Source of the DNA: Planctomycetota bacterium
GTDB taxonomy: Bacteria; Planctomycetota; JAJSAM01
DNA: 43,155 bases
Assembly: GCA_024274785.1 (NCBI GenBank)
Contig: JAJSAM010000056.1
Span: forward strand, 1-43,155
Reading direction: 5' to 3'
Below the pieces are notes generated by a model. The model was not told the DNA's origin. It ran no database searches and saw only the letters and a program-made list of their open reading frames with translations. How positions within the stretch are numbered: position 1 is the stretch's first letter; the number at the start of each line of letters is the position of its first letter. The position numbers were made by a program, and so were the translations under genes. Shown here piece after piece: positions 16,237 through 25,686 of the stretch.

Positions 16237-19039
16237 GACCGGTTTCCTCCCAGCGCCGCTTGTCTCGCGCGCGCTTCTTGGCTTTCAGCAGGTTCGACAT
16301 CCGGCCGTCGGCGTCCTCGTCGTCGTGGGCGGGGGGCACCTCCACGCCGGTGTCAATCGATGCACCCTGAACCGGATCGGGTTCGAAATCGGGAACCACC
16401 GGCAGCTTCGGCGCCGGTCGCTTCCTCTCGAGCCTGAAGCGAGGCAGCGTGATCCTGGCGAACAGCTTGCGCAGGTCGGGGCGAACCCGGCGAAGATAGA
16501 TGTCAAGCGGCAGGATGAGCGCCGCGAGCAGCAGAAAGAGCCCGGTCAGCGATCGGTCGCTGCGGGCGGTATCGGCCGGACCGGCGAAGACGTTGTCCTC
16601 CGGCTCGATCAGCCGCGCCCCGGCCTCGTCGGACAAGCGGCGGAAGAACGAGGCGTTACTCGTCAGGTCGGCAAACTCCTCCGGATACGAAACAGCAACC
16701 GGGACTTCGAGTTGCGCCGGTTTTCCGGTCTCCGGGTCGGTGTAGCGCAGGATGGCGAGCCAGGTCCCCTCACCGCGCACCGGAAAACTACCCTCGTAAA
16801 CGCCCCCGCCTTTCTGATGCATCGAAAAGGCCCTCGATTCATCACCGGAACGCGTGGCCAGGCCCTCGACCTCGAGGAAATCGAGAGCGTCCCCGGCCTC
16901 GGTCAGGGCGTTCAGGCGGATCGTGGCGACGCCGCCCCGGCAGACCGCGGTCGCATGGAAGCCGGAACGATCCGCCTTGCGGAGGATACCGCGAACCACC
17001 TGCGAGAAGAAACGCTCGAGATCGGGCCAGGCCGCCCACTCACCAAGCCACCCGCCCTTCATCGCGGAGGTGAATGCGGCGGTCTCCCCGAGGCCGTAGC
17101 GCCAGAGCGCCAGTACGGGATCACCGTCCGGAGTGACGATGGGCACTTCGGCGCGCTCCTTGGCAGCGGTGATCGTGAAGGCGGCGAGAGCCGGAAGTTG
17201 GGCCCCGAACCCTCGCAGGAGCGGGGGCAGGTCCCCCAGTGCGGCGGAGAACTCCGGAGTGAACGGCTTGCGGCTGACGGCATTCCGCCGCAGTGTCGTC
17301 GCTTCCTTGATGAAGATGCGCGGCAGCGATTCCACCTCGCCGGCCTTGATGTTGTAGAAACGCCCGTTTCCCCACCGGGCGAGCGCCGCCATCGTCTTCG
17401 AACTCTCCGGGCCGTGTGGTGCGACACACACGGCGGACACGGTGATGTTGGCGTTGACGATGTCGCCGATCAGAATGGGGTTCGGCTGGGCGGCATCTCC
17501 GTCCGAAATGACGACGATATGTTTCAGGTGGGCATCGACCTTTTTCAGCCCCTCGGCGGCCAGGCGGAGCGAACTGTCGAAGGAGGGCATGTCTCCCGCG
17601 GGCACATCGGTGATGAGCGCGGCGAGCCGCGGGGGGTCGAGCACCGGTTGCAGCTTCAGGAACCATTCGTCCCCGCGACTGCCGAAGATGATCAGGCCGG
17701 CAAAGTCTTTCGGCGTGAGCGCCATGATCGAGTCTCTGGCGATCCGCTGGGCCCAGTAGTTCCCGTTCTCGAATTCGCAGGTGTGCAGGATCAGGACCAG
17801 TGCGCCGTTCAGGAGCACCTGTTTCTGGCGGATCTCCATGTCCACCGGAAGGAGACGTTCGAGGGCGGTGTTGCGATAGCCGCCGGGGGAGAATGCCTGC
17901 TCGCCGCCGAGGACGAGGCAGCCGAGCCCGAGATCCCGAACCGCCACTTCGAGGGCCTCGAGTTGGGCCCGGGTCAGGTCGAGAGCGGAGACGTCGGACA
18001 GGACGATGGCGTCGTAGGGCTGGTAGCTGAGAGCAGTGGTGAAGAGCCCGGCGGGACGCTCCTGGACGACCGGGATATCCATGGAGCGCAGGAGGGCGGC
18101 GACATGGTTTTCCGAGCCGGCCTCGCCCTCGACCACCAGCACGCCGGCCTGCCCGAGGACGCGCACGCTGGCCCGGGCTTCGTTGTTGCGCAGGATGGTG
18201 TCGTCATCGGCCTGAACGGAAACGGAGAGGTCGTAAATCCCGGAGGTGCCGACTTGCACGCGGAATTCCGGCCCGCGGGTCTTGCCCTTCCCGAGAACCA
18301 CCTCCGCCGAGCCGACCGGCAGGCCGTTCACGAAGGCGTGGATGCGCGCCGCGACCGCGTCCGTGGTGGAGGAGATGATCGGGGTGAAGGTGACGATGGA
18401 TTGGGGCGGGGCATTGCTCACCGTATCGATTCGCAGCACCGCCGTCTCTGACGTGCGGTGATAATTGATCGGCAGGATCACGATGTCCACACCATCACCA
18501 ACCGCCCGGCGCGCCTCCGCGACGGCGTCGCCACGGTTCTCGTTGCCATCGGTGACGAGGACGATGCGGCGGGCCGGGCCTTCCGGAAAAGAGGACCGTG
18601 AAAGGCGGATCGCGCCGGCGAGGTCCGTCGCCTCACGCGCGATCCGGGAATGAGGCCGGGCGAGATCCACCGGGGCGGCGCTGAGCTGTCCGTAGGAAAC
18701 CTCCACGGTCGCGCCGTCCCCGAAGAGCACCACCTGTTCCTGGTCGATGCTGCGGCGCTGGGAGCGCGCCCGGTCGAGCCACTCGGTGACGGCCGCGGCC
18801 CGATCGGCCGGAATGCTGCGTGAGACGTCGATCAGGAAAGAGACCGCCCGGCCGTCGCTGCCGGAGCGAAAGCTCAGTCCGGCCAGGGCCAGGACCAGGA
18901 GCGCCAGGAGGAGGAAGCGGATGACAGTGCCGGTACGACGCTTCAGCCGCTCGCGCGGAGCGAGCAGGTAAAGCGACGCGACCAGGCTGGCCGCAAGCAG
19001 CGGTAGCAGCAGCAGAGTGACTGGGCGGGCGATGGTCAC
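16229..19039 (-). CDS. Large membrane protein with VWA and glutamine-amidotransferase-like regions
   Basis: A 936-residue protein. Two membrane helices lie at about 5-26 and 38-56, followed by a VWA domain with intact DVSRS (71-75) and a second part containing VTDGNEN. Around 330-400 is a class I amidotransferase-like fold region (LVVEGEAGSENHVAALL and later GCLVLGGEQAFSPGGY) without an evident catalytic triad. Around 410-540 a second VWA-like region ends in HIVVISDGDA but has HTCEF where the metal motif should be, so it is probably degenerate. A final helix (GLFLLLAALILPLDIYL) near 845-862 precedes a basic, charged cytoplasmic tail. Translation starts with GTG at 19039, overlapping the upstream stop (GTGA). 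Confidence 0.78.
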   Translation of the reverse strand: MTIARPVTLLLLPLLAASLVASLYLLAPRERLKRRTGTVIRFLLLALLVLALAGLSFRSGSDGRAVSFLIDVSRSIPADRAAAVTEWLDRARSQRRSIDQEQVVLFGDGATVEVSYGQLSAAPVDLARPHSRIAREATDLAGAIRLSRSSFPEGPARRIVLVTDGNENRGDAVAEARRAVGDGVDIVILPINYHRTSETAVLRIDTVSNAPPQSIVTFTPIISSTTDAVAARIHAFVNGLPVGSAEVVLGKGKTRGPEFRVQVGTSGIYDLSVSVQADDDTILRNNEARASVRVLGQAGVLVVEGEAGSENHVAALLRSMDIPVVQERPAGLFTTALSYQPYDAIVLSDVSALDLTRAQLEALEVAVRDLGLGCLVLGGEQAFSPGGYRNTALERLLPVDMEIRQKQVLLNGALVLILHTCEFENGNYWAQRIARDSIMALTPKDFAGLIIFGSRGDEWFLKLQPVLDPPRLAALITDVPAGDMPSFDSSLRLAAEGLKKVDAHLKHIVVISDGDAAQPNPILIGDIVNANITVSAVCVAPHGPESSKTMAALARWGNGRFYNIKAGEVESLPRIFIKEATTLRRNAVSRKPFTPEFSAALGDLPPLLRGFGAQLPALAAFTITAAKERAEVPIVTPDGDPVLALWRYGLGETAAFTSAMKGGWLGEWAAWPDLERFFSQVVRGILRKADRSGFHATAVCRGGVATIRLNALTEAGDALDFLEVEGLATRSGDESRAFSMHQKGGGVYEGSFPVRGEGTWLAILRYTDPETGKPAQLEVPVAVSYPEEFADLTSNASFFRRLSDEAGARLIEPEDNVFAGPADTARSDRSLTGLFLLLAALILPLDIYLRRVRPDLRKLFARITLPRFRLERKRPAPKLPVVPDFEPDPVQGASIDTGVEVPPAHDDEDADGRMSNLLKAKKRARDKRRWEETGHE

Positions 19040-20718
19040 TCGTCCCTGGTCCCCGAGAAGAATCGCCGGACGTACCCGCGGTAGGCCCGGGGGATTTCAC
19101 CGCGGCGGAGCGCCTCCTCCGCTTCGAGCGCTGCCTCGCGCATCAGGGCCTGGTAGGCTTCGGGATCGTCGTCCGCCGACGGCAGGCTGCGAACCGTTCG
19201 GATCAGGGTGACCTGTCCGGCGAGGCCGGGCGTACCGGGGATCAGGTCGGGATGGGTGCCCTTGCCGTCATCCCGGGCGCCGGGGCGCCCCCCCCGTCCG
19301 CCGCCCGCGCCGCCGGTGCCGTCGCCCCGCCCACTCCCGCCGAGCGCCGAGCCGCCGAGGCCCATGCTTCCGGGGAACATCCCCGCGCCGAGTCCCGGAA
19401 TGAGCAGGCCCCCCATGGCGACGCGGCACTGGGAGATGTCCGCACCGGATTCGATCAGCTTCTTCAGTTCTTCGAGGGCCTCCAGCATCTCCTCGATCTG
19501 CTCTTCGGATAACTGGAGACCGCGATAGTTGCGCATGGCCCGGGCGAGATGGTCCATGTCCCCTGGTGACATCTCCCGCTCCAAAAGCGCCTGCCGCAAC
19601 TCCGCCAGCGCCCGGGAAAGTTTTCTCAGAGATTCGCTGTCGGCGAGCCCTTCGAGGAACTTCGCCAGTTCGCTGTCCTTGCCGAGTTTGTCGGAGAGGG
19701 CACGCATCGCGTCGTTCATCCGGCGCAGCGAGCGCTCCACCGACGCGAGTTCGGAGGGCGACATCCCCGGCAGGGCTTCGGAGGCGCCGAGTTTGTCCAT
19801 GACGGCGAAAAGGCGGGCGCGGACGCTCTGTGGGGCGGCATCCTCGAGGGCCTGCAGCGCCTTCGCCAACTCGTTGAGGATGCGGTTCTCAGCGAGCTCG
19901 TTCTCCCTCCCGGTCATGGCCTTCAGTCCCGCAGCCCGGCGGATCTCCCTCTTCGCGTCGCGCTCGAGCTTTCTTAACCGATCTGTGGCGGCCGTACGCC
20001 GCGGGTTTTCGCCGCGAAGCTTCGCCACCTCTTCCCGGAGGCGCTTCAACTGTTCCCGGGTCTTGCGGCGATCCGTTTCCGAGAGGGCGGTTTCCTTCTT
20101 CCTGAGTTTCTTCTCGAGGACGCGGAGCTTCTCCGCCACCTGGCGCAATTCGGCGGGCGTCGGTGGCGGGCCATCCGGCGAGGCAACGGCTCGCATCGGC
20201 AGGAGCGGCACGAGGAAGAGGGCTGCTCCGGCGAAGGCCCCGAGGAGAGCGGACCTCCTGAGACGAGGGCGCAGCGCCTTTGCAATCTGCCCGAGCCTGG
20301 CACCACGAACGGCAATCGAGGCCTCCGCCGCCAGCGCCGGAGCCAGACCGAGCGGGTCGGCGGCGCGCCCTTCCTCGAGAGCGATAGACGTGGAAATGCG
20401 CTCCCGGGCGCCGAGGATCCGATCCGCTTCGGAAGCCGCCCTGGCGCGGGTGATCGGATGGGCGAAAGTGCAAACCAGACTGGCGAGCAGCGCCAGGAGA
20501 AGTCCGGTGGAGAGTGCGGTAAGGGGCGCCAGGCGCCAGGCGAAGAAGGTGCCGATCACTCCGGCGACGACCAGGAGCGCGAGGGTGAACGCCGCGGAGG
20601 TCTGAAACTGTTCGACCAGGCGAATCTGAAGGAGCCTTCGCCTCACTCTCGTGACGATGCGGCCGGCGTCTTCCATGATCTCCATTGTATCGCGTGGAGA
20701 GCCGGGGACAGGTGCCAT
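19036..20718 (-). CDS. Membrane-anchored coiled-coil protein (DUF4175-like)
   Basis: A 560-residue protein with hydrophobic segments at about 40-85 and 155-176, then a long highly charged helical region (about 190-420) rich in Lys, Glu, Arg and Leu that should form coiled coils. A Gly-rich linker (about 425-475) and a C-terminal helix ending RGEIPRAYRGYVRRFF follow. The layout resembles DUF4175-type proteins found beside VWA and MoxR genes, but I cannot confirm the family. I use the ATG at 20718, which shares a base with the permease stop (TGATG); the adjacent TTG at 20721 would add one residue, and internal ATGs about ten codons later lack ribosome sites. Confidence 0.72.
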   Translation of the reverse strand: MAPVPGSPRDTMEIMEDAGRIVTRVRRRLLQIRLVEQFQTSAAFTLALLVVAGVIGTFFAWRLAPLTALSTGLLLALLASLVCTFAHPITRARAASEADRILGARERISTSIALEEGRAADPLGLAPALAAEASIAVRGARLGQIAKALRPRLRRSALLGAFAGAALFLVPLLPMRAVASPDGPPPTPAELRQVAEKLRVLEKKLRKKETALSETDRRKTREQLKRLREEVAKLRGENPRRTAATDRLRKLERDAKREIRRAAGLKAMTGRENELAENRILNELAKALQALEDAAPQSVRARLFAVMDKLGASEALPGMSPSELASVERSLRRMNDAMRALSDKLGKDSELAKFLEGLADSESLRKLSRALAELRQALLEREMSPGDMDHLARAMRNYRGLQLSEEQIEEMLEALEELKKLIESGADISQCRVAMGGLLIPGLGAGMFPGSMGLGGSALGGSGRGDGTGGAGGGRGGRPGARDDGKGTHPDLIPGTPGLAGQVTLIRTVRSLPSADDDPEAYQALMREAALEAEEALRRGEIPRAYRGYVRRFFSGTRDE

Positions 20719-22625
20719 CAATCCACCCTCGACAGGTGTTTCCGGAAAGTTTGGGGGAGCGTGAAGTACAGGAAGCCGGTCGCCAGCAGGTAGGCGAACA
20801 GCCAGGCGAAGACATACCCGATCAGCTCATCGTCCGTCCCACCGGCGTGCGAGAAGTTCTGCACCGGGAGGAAAAGCATGGCCAGCGGATTTGAGAAGAG
20901 CAGAAACCGGATGAATTCGCCATTCATGCTCCCGGAGCCAACGGCCATCAGCAGGATCGCCAGCGGAACGGCAACGAGGATGCCGCCGAGGACACCCATG
21001 CTACGGAGGATCGCGCGGGAGGCGCGGCTGGCCACGATCGAGGCCCGGATCCCGTAGACCGCGAAGAAGGTGAGCAGGACGGAGAGCACCGCGGCAAAGG
21101 CGAAAGCCGAGCCCAGGGTCAGGTTCGTGAATGGCGTGAGCACGGTGAGGTGCAGTATCGGGATCAATGCCAGGATGAAGATCGAACGCAGCGAGCCTGC
21201 GAGCTTGCCGCGGATGACCTCTCGCGGCGTCACGAGGGTGATCCGCAGGAGATCGAGCGTGCCCTGCTCCTTTTCACCGATGACCGACGTGGCGGAGTTG
21301 ACCGAGATCAGGATGAGCAGTAGCAGCGCCTGGCCGGTGACGAGGAAGACGTGCGGAAGGGCAGAGGTCAGGTCGCCTTCGGTCAGGACGACGAAGAAGA
21401 ACAACGCTTCCGAAAGCAGAAGGAGTGCCAGCACCACGTAGAAGAGCACGGGAGACTGGCTGGTGTTCACCAGGTTGATTTCCTTCCACAGCACCGGGTT
21501 CTCCATGCGGCGAAAGAGCCGGTGACGACGACCGCCGCGCGCGTGCTCGGCGAGTCCGGCCACCACGCGATCGTCATCCACGCCGAGTTCCTCGAGACGG
21601 CTGCGGAGTTGGTTGACGATTGCGGTGGCGCTTCGTGGGCGAGTGCCCGGGGAAGCGATTTCGGCGAGGGCGCCGTCCACCCCCTCGAGTGCGGTGGCGA
21701 GTGTCCCGGCGCGATGCACATCGCTCGCGTTGCGGCTGAGCAGGATGATCCGGTTGCGCAGGCGAAGCAGGTCGGTCTCGGCCCGGACCGACTTCGCGGG
21801 CGCGCCGGGAAAGCCTCGGGTGCGGGACTCGCGCCGCAGCCGGAAGATCGCGATCAGGGTGCAGAACAGGCAGGTGCCGGTGCCGGTGAGGAACATCCCC
21901 ATGGCCGGCGAGGGGCTCACCGTCCGCATCTGCATGAAGAGGTCGTCGACCGCCACGGCGGTGGCGGCGAAGTAGACATTGGTCCACATCATCCACCTTG
22001 CGGCGTCTTCGAAATCCGGGTCGAAAGCCCAGGCGATGAACGGCGAGCCGATCATGAAAGCGAGCGGAGCGATGTAGGCCAGCACGGCGGCGGTGCCGAG
22101 GCGGCGGGCCAGACAGGAGAAGAGCAGCGCCGGGCCGGCCGTGAAGAGAATGGTGCCGAGGGTGACGAGGAAGAGCCCGAAGACCTGTTCGGCACGAACC
22201 CCGCCGTAGAGCAGCGTGACGGAGATCACCGGAAAGGAAGCCGCCACGATCACGAAGAGGAGCGACAGGCGAGACAGCAGCTTGCCGAGAATGATCCCCG
22301 TCGCGGAGAGAGGCGACACGAGCAGAATGTCCAGAGTCTCTTTCCGGCGCTCCGAGACGATCAGGTCCGAGACGAGGGCGGGGGTGACGAAGTAGACGAA
22401 TGTGACCTGCACGAAGACGCAGGCCGCAAAGAGCATCTGCCCGATCTGGTCCGTCTCACTCGCACTCATCGCGTCCTGTACGAACAGCAGAAAGACCCAG
22501 AGCACGACGGTGAGGAGCCCGATCAGCAGGGCGCGCACCACGAACCACCGCCTGCTGCGGCAGAGCGCGACGAACTCCCGCTCGAAGATGGGATTTCGCA
22601 GCAGGTTCGGGATCGACAGAGCCAT
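20718..22625 (-). CDS. ABC-2 type permease with internally duplicated halves
   Basis: A 635-residue polytopic membrane protein. The first half starts NPIFEREFVALCRSRRWF and contains SERRKETLDILLVSPLSAT; the second half starts NPVLWKEINLVN near residue 380 and contains GEKEQGTLDLLRITLVTP. These are the two conserved features of ABC-2 permeases (amphipathic entry and the E-x-x-T-L-D-L-L motif), so two permease units are fused in one chain. A charged linker with KSVRAETDLLRLRN and a Gly/Arg-rich stretch separates them. It follows the ATPase gene with a one-base overlap and should form an exporter or envelope-remodelling ABC complex with it. Confidence 0.88.
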   Translation of the reverse strand: MALSIPNLLRNPIFEREFVALCRSRRWFVVRALLIGLLTVVLWVFLLFVQDAMSASETDQIGQMLFAACVFVQVTFVYFVTPALVSDLIVSERRKETLDILLVSPLSATGIILGKLLSRLSLLFVIVAASFPVISVTLLYGGVRAEQVFGLFLVTLGTILFTAGPALLFSCLARRLGTAAVLAYIAPLAFMIGSPFIAWAFDPDFEDAARWMMWTNVYFAATAVAVDDLFMQMRTVSPSPAMGMFLTGTGTCLFCTLIAIFRLRRESRTRGFPGAPAKSVRAETDLLRLRNRIILLSRNASDVHRAGTLATALEGVDGALAEIASPGTRPRSATAIVNQLRSRLEELGVDDDRVVAGLAEHARGGRRHRLFRRMENPVLWKEINLVNTSQSPVLFYVVLALLLLSEALFFFVVLTEGDLTSALPHVFLVTGQALLLLILISVNSATSVIGEKEQGTLDLLRITLVTPREVIRGKLAGSLRSIFILALIPILHLTVLTPFTNLTLGSAFAFAAVLSVLLTFFAVYGIRASIVASRASRAILRSMGVLGGILVAVPLAILLMAVGSGSMNGEFIRFLLFSNPLAMLFLPVQNFSHAGGTDDELIGYVFAWLFAYLLATGFLYFTLPQTFRKHLSRVD

Positions 22626-23578
22626 CAGGCGACCACCCCGTTGGTGATGCGCATGAAGACCTCCTCGAGTCCGATTTCCTCTTCAGAAAAATGCAGCAGG
22701 GCAAAGCCCCTTCGCACGAGTTCCGCGGCAATGGGGGACGGATCCTCCGCGGTGAGTTTCAGCCGCAGGAAAATGGCCCCGCCCTCCTCGCGCAGTCCGG
22801 AAACCAGGGGGTGGGCGCGCAGGAGATCCAGGGCATCATCGATGGTCTTGCCGTCGACGGCGGCCACCCGGATCTTCAACACGCGCCCGGATTCCTCGGT
22901 CAGCCTCCGGCGCACCTCACTGATTGGTCCGGAGTAGAGGAGTTTTCCCGCCTCGAGAATGGCGATGGAGGTGCACATCTCCCCGATCTCCGCGAGGATG
23001 TGCGAGGAGATGAAAATGGTCTTGCCCATGTTGCGCAGCTCGGCGACGAGTTCCTTGAACTCGATGCGGGCCCGTGGATCCAGCCCCGCCGCGGGCTCGT
23101 CGAGGAGCAACACCTTCGGGTCGTGCAGGAGCACCCGCGCCAGGCCGAGTCGCTGGCTCATGCCGCGGGACAGCGCGCGGACAGGAGCGTTGCGCTTGCC
23201 GTCGAGGTCGGTGAGCGCGAGGACATCGTCGACCACGCGGTCGCGCTCCCGGCCATGGATGCGGTAGGCCGCGGCGAAGAACATCAGGTACTCCTCGACG
23301 AGCATGTCGTCGTAGATGCCGATGTGGTCGGGCATATAGCCCATCAGCTTCCGGGCGGCAAACGGGTGCCGGACCACGTCGATTCCGGCGATGGTGCAGC
23401 GGCCGCTCGTGGGGCGGAGCAGCGTCGCGAACATGCGGATCGTCGTGGTTTTCCCGGCGCCGTTCGGGCCGATAAACCCGAAGACTTCACCCTCGGGGAT
23501 CTCGAGGGTCAGGTGATCGAGGGCCAGGGTCCTGCGGTAGGATCTGGTCAGCCCTTCGGCGGTGAGCATCGGCGTCAT
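22625..23578 (-). CDS. ABC transporter ATP-binding protein
   Basis: A 317-residue ATPase of the ABC-2 exporter group (CcmA/GldA-like). It has Walker A GPNGAGKTT (about 37-45), the signature LSRGMSQRLGLAR, Walker B VLLLDEPAAGLD and the switch histidine in ISSHI. The C-terminal ~80 residues, with an alternating helical and beta pattern, form the extra domain seen in this group. The start at 23578 overlaps the previous gene's stop (ATGA), and its stop overlaps the permease start. All ATP-hydrolysis motifs are intact. Confidence 0.95.
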   Translation of the reverse strand: MTPMLTAEGLTRSYRRTLALDHLTLEIPEGEVFGFIGPNGAGKTTTIRMFATLLRPTSGRCTIAGIDVVRHPFAARKLMGYMPDHIGIYDDMLVEEYLMFFAAAYRIHGRERDRVVDDVLALTDLDGKRNAPVRALSRGMSQRLGLARVLLHDPKVLLLDEPAAGLDPRARIEFKELVAELRNMGKTIFISSHILAEIGEMCTSIAILEAGKLLYSGPISEVRRRLTEESGRVLKIRVAAVDGKTIDDALDLLRAHPLVSGLREEGGAIFLRLKLTAEDPSPIAAELVRRGFALLHFSEEEIGLEEVFMRITNGVVA

Positions 23579-25686
23579 CGTTCGAGTACCTTCCGGATTA
23601 CGGTGACGCGGAAGCCGTCCTCCCCGCCGCCAGGCAGGCGGAAAGGATCGCGGGCATCGGTCCAGGCGATCAGTACGCTGCGATTTCGAAGGGTGGTATA
23701 CGGCCGGGCTAAACCACTCTTGTCGAGGATCCGCTGAAGGGGGGTGGGGACCGGATCGTCGCCGCGGTGTCGCCCTACGGCGAAGAAGAGAGGGCCGAGC
23801 TGGTCGATCAGCGGGGAGGCCATGTCATCCGGGTCGGTCGTCAGCCGCGCGGCATCCGGGAGTTCGGCGCCCGCGGTTTGCCAGAGAGCCGGCCGGGAGC
23901 GTCTGGCGCCCGGGGGCAGGTCGCCCACCTGGACGATGCCGGCCGGCGAGGCGATCACGGCGTCCTTCAGCGTATAGGGCAGGTCGTTTCGCACGATCAT
24001 GGCCGAGGCATCCGCCTTGAACTCGACCGTGAGCGGCACGAGTTCAAGGCGGAACGCGAGCAGGCGGGCCGAGCGCAGGGAGCGAAATGGAATGCGGAGG
24101 GTGGCCCGGTGCCGCGCCGGATCCCCGGCGTCGACCTCGAGCGCATCCGCGGCGAACGCGCCTCCGCCCCAGTTCAGGTAGTCGTTGAGAGTACCGATCT
24201 GACTGAAGACCTCCGTTTCGGCATCGACGTCGAGGTCCCGCGTGCCGCCGCGGGGCTCGTAGTACCCGGCATAATCCTGGATGACGACGAGATCCTGTCC
24301 CGACGGACCCGGGTCCGGGACGATATCGACGAACGTGACCCGATTGACCATCGGAGCGCCGGCGAACAGATAGAAGGAGACGAACCAGGCCGTGGCGGAA
24401 AACGCAACCGCCAGGATGACGAAGGAGAGGGCGGAATACTTGAGCCATCCTCTGCGCTTCAGCATGAAGTAGTCAATCGGTCCCACCGCGAGGACATAGA
24501 GCAGCATGAACAGGGAAAGCAGAAGGATCGGTGGGGGTTTCACCGCCCCCATCCTGAGGACGCGCAGCAGGCCCGTGGTGTAGTCCCGCTCCTCGCTCAC
24601 GGCGGGGTATTGTTCGGCTGCGGGAAAGAGGTTCTCGCTGTTCGACAGGTTCTCCGGCAGAGAGGCCAGCGGCCAGCCGATGACTTCGAGCAGTACGGCG
24701 GTGGATAGGGGAGGCTCCGCGGCCTTCAAGCGAGCGGGGTCGAAAGCGAGGACCGAAATCCAGCCGATTACTAGATTGCCCGACACCGAGACCACACGCT
24801 CCCTGCCGGAAATGTCCGCCCTGGTGATGTTCAGCGCCCTCTTCCTCGGCGTGAGCTCGACAAAGGGACCGACCGCGGGGAGTTGTGCCGTGGCGGTTTC
24901 GGACGATGCGAGGTGGCGGGCGAGCTGACGGTAGGAAACGGCTGTGGGCACGGGGCCGGCGAAATCCGCAGGCAGGACATCGCCGAGCATGGAGGCCCGT
25001 ACGAGATCCGGGCGGCGCGTGGCGGAGATGACCAGGGTTCCACCGAGTTCGACCCACCGGAGCAGCGCACGCAGGCGAACCGGGTCAGCGGGTTCCTCCT
25101 CGAACGGGTTGCGCAGGTAGACGGTGTCGATACCGTCGAACCCGTGCCAGACATCGGGCAGGTCATCTTCCTCGACCGGCATGATCTGGATGCCCTCGCC
25201 GGTCCAGGGAAGCTGACCGGCGTTCGGCCCGACCGCGAGCAGTTGGACGGCGGCGGGGGACCGGTGGCCGGAGTTGCCGGAGTAGGCCGCGGACATCGCA
25301 GCTGAGATCCGGGTACTCCGCGTCGGGCCGATCCGAGCCTTACCTCGATCGACGATCATGACGCGGCGGTCGAACGCGAGGTCCACCTCGGCATCGGCGT
25401 TGGCGGTGGGTCGCAGGTAGAACCGGAAGTCCTTCTCCGCGCCGGGGCGAAGCGTGCCGGCCGATGTGCAGCGTTCGCCCCGGAACATTCCGGCCCCCGC
25501 GCGCACGGAGATCGTGACTGCAACCGGCTCCTGCTCACCGACGGACCTGATGCGCACCAGCACCGGAGTCACCGCGCCGGCGACGGCCCGTCCGCCGTGG
25601 CCGAACCGCACCTCCACATGAACGTCCGCGAGGAGCGGTGAGGTCACGGTAAAGATCAGGAGAAGAACCGCAGGAATGCGGATCAA
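23575..25686 (-). CDS. Large secreted/membrane protein with amidotransferase-like region
   Basis: A 703-residue protein with a signal peptide (IPAVLLLIFTVTSPLLADV) and an N-terminal beta-rich region. A segment around 150-270 contains WHGFDGIDTVYLRN and LLRWVELGGTLVISATR, resembling the amidotransferase-like fold of membrane proteins found with ABC-2/VWA clusters. Two membrane helices lie at about 375-400 and 412-438, and a periplasmic C-terminal domain follows. It resembles proteins sitting with GldG-type ABC systems, but I cannot assign a named family. The start is TTG at 25686, with GGGAGG about 8 bp upstream and a 4-bp overlap with the NHL gene stop. No closer ATG fits the signal peptide. 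Confidence 0.72.
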   Translation of the reverse strand: MIRIPAVLLLIFTVTSPLLADVHVEVRFGHGGRAVAGAVTPVLVRIRSVGEQEPVAVTISVRAGAGMFRGERCTSAGTLRPGAEKDFRFYLRPTANADAEVDLAFDRRVMIVDRGKARIGPTRSTRISAAMSAAYSGNSGHRSPAAVQLLAVGPNAGQLPWTGEGIQIMPVEEDDLPDVWHGFDGIDTVYLRNPFEEEPADPVRLRALLRWVELGGTLVISATRRPDLVRASMLGDVLPADFAGPVPTAVSYRQLARHLASSETATAQLPAVGPFVELTPRKRALNITRADISGRERVVSVSGNLVIGWISVLAFDPARLKAAEPPLSTAVLLEVIGWPLASLPENLSNSENLFPAAEQYPAVSEERDYTTGLLRVLRMGAVKPPPILLLSLFMLLYVLAVGPIDYFMLKRRGWLKYSALSFVILAVAFSATAWFVSFYLFAGAPMVNRVTFVDIVPDPGPSGQDLVVIQDYAGYYEPRGGTRDLDVDAETEVFSQIGTLNDYLNWGGGAFAADALEVDAGDPARHRATLRIPFRSLRSARLLAFRLELVPLTVEFKADASAMIVRNDLPYTLKDAVIASPAGIVQVGDLPPGARRSRPALWQTAGAELPDAARLTTDPDDMASPLIDQLGPLFFAVGRHRGDDPVPTPLQRILDKSGLARPYTTLRNRSVLIAWTDARDPFRLPGGGEDGFRVTVIRKVLER

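Noticed and set aside
15725..18451. 908-residue forward ORF over the MoxR/VWA genes
   Set aside because: It runs antisense to two clear genes (MoxR and the double-VWA protein) and shows no recognisable domain.
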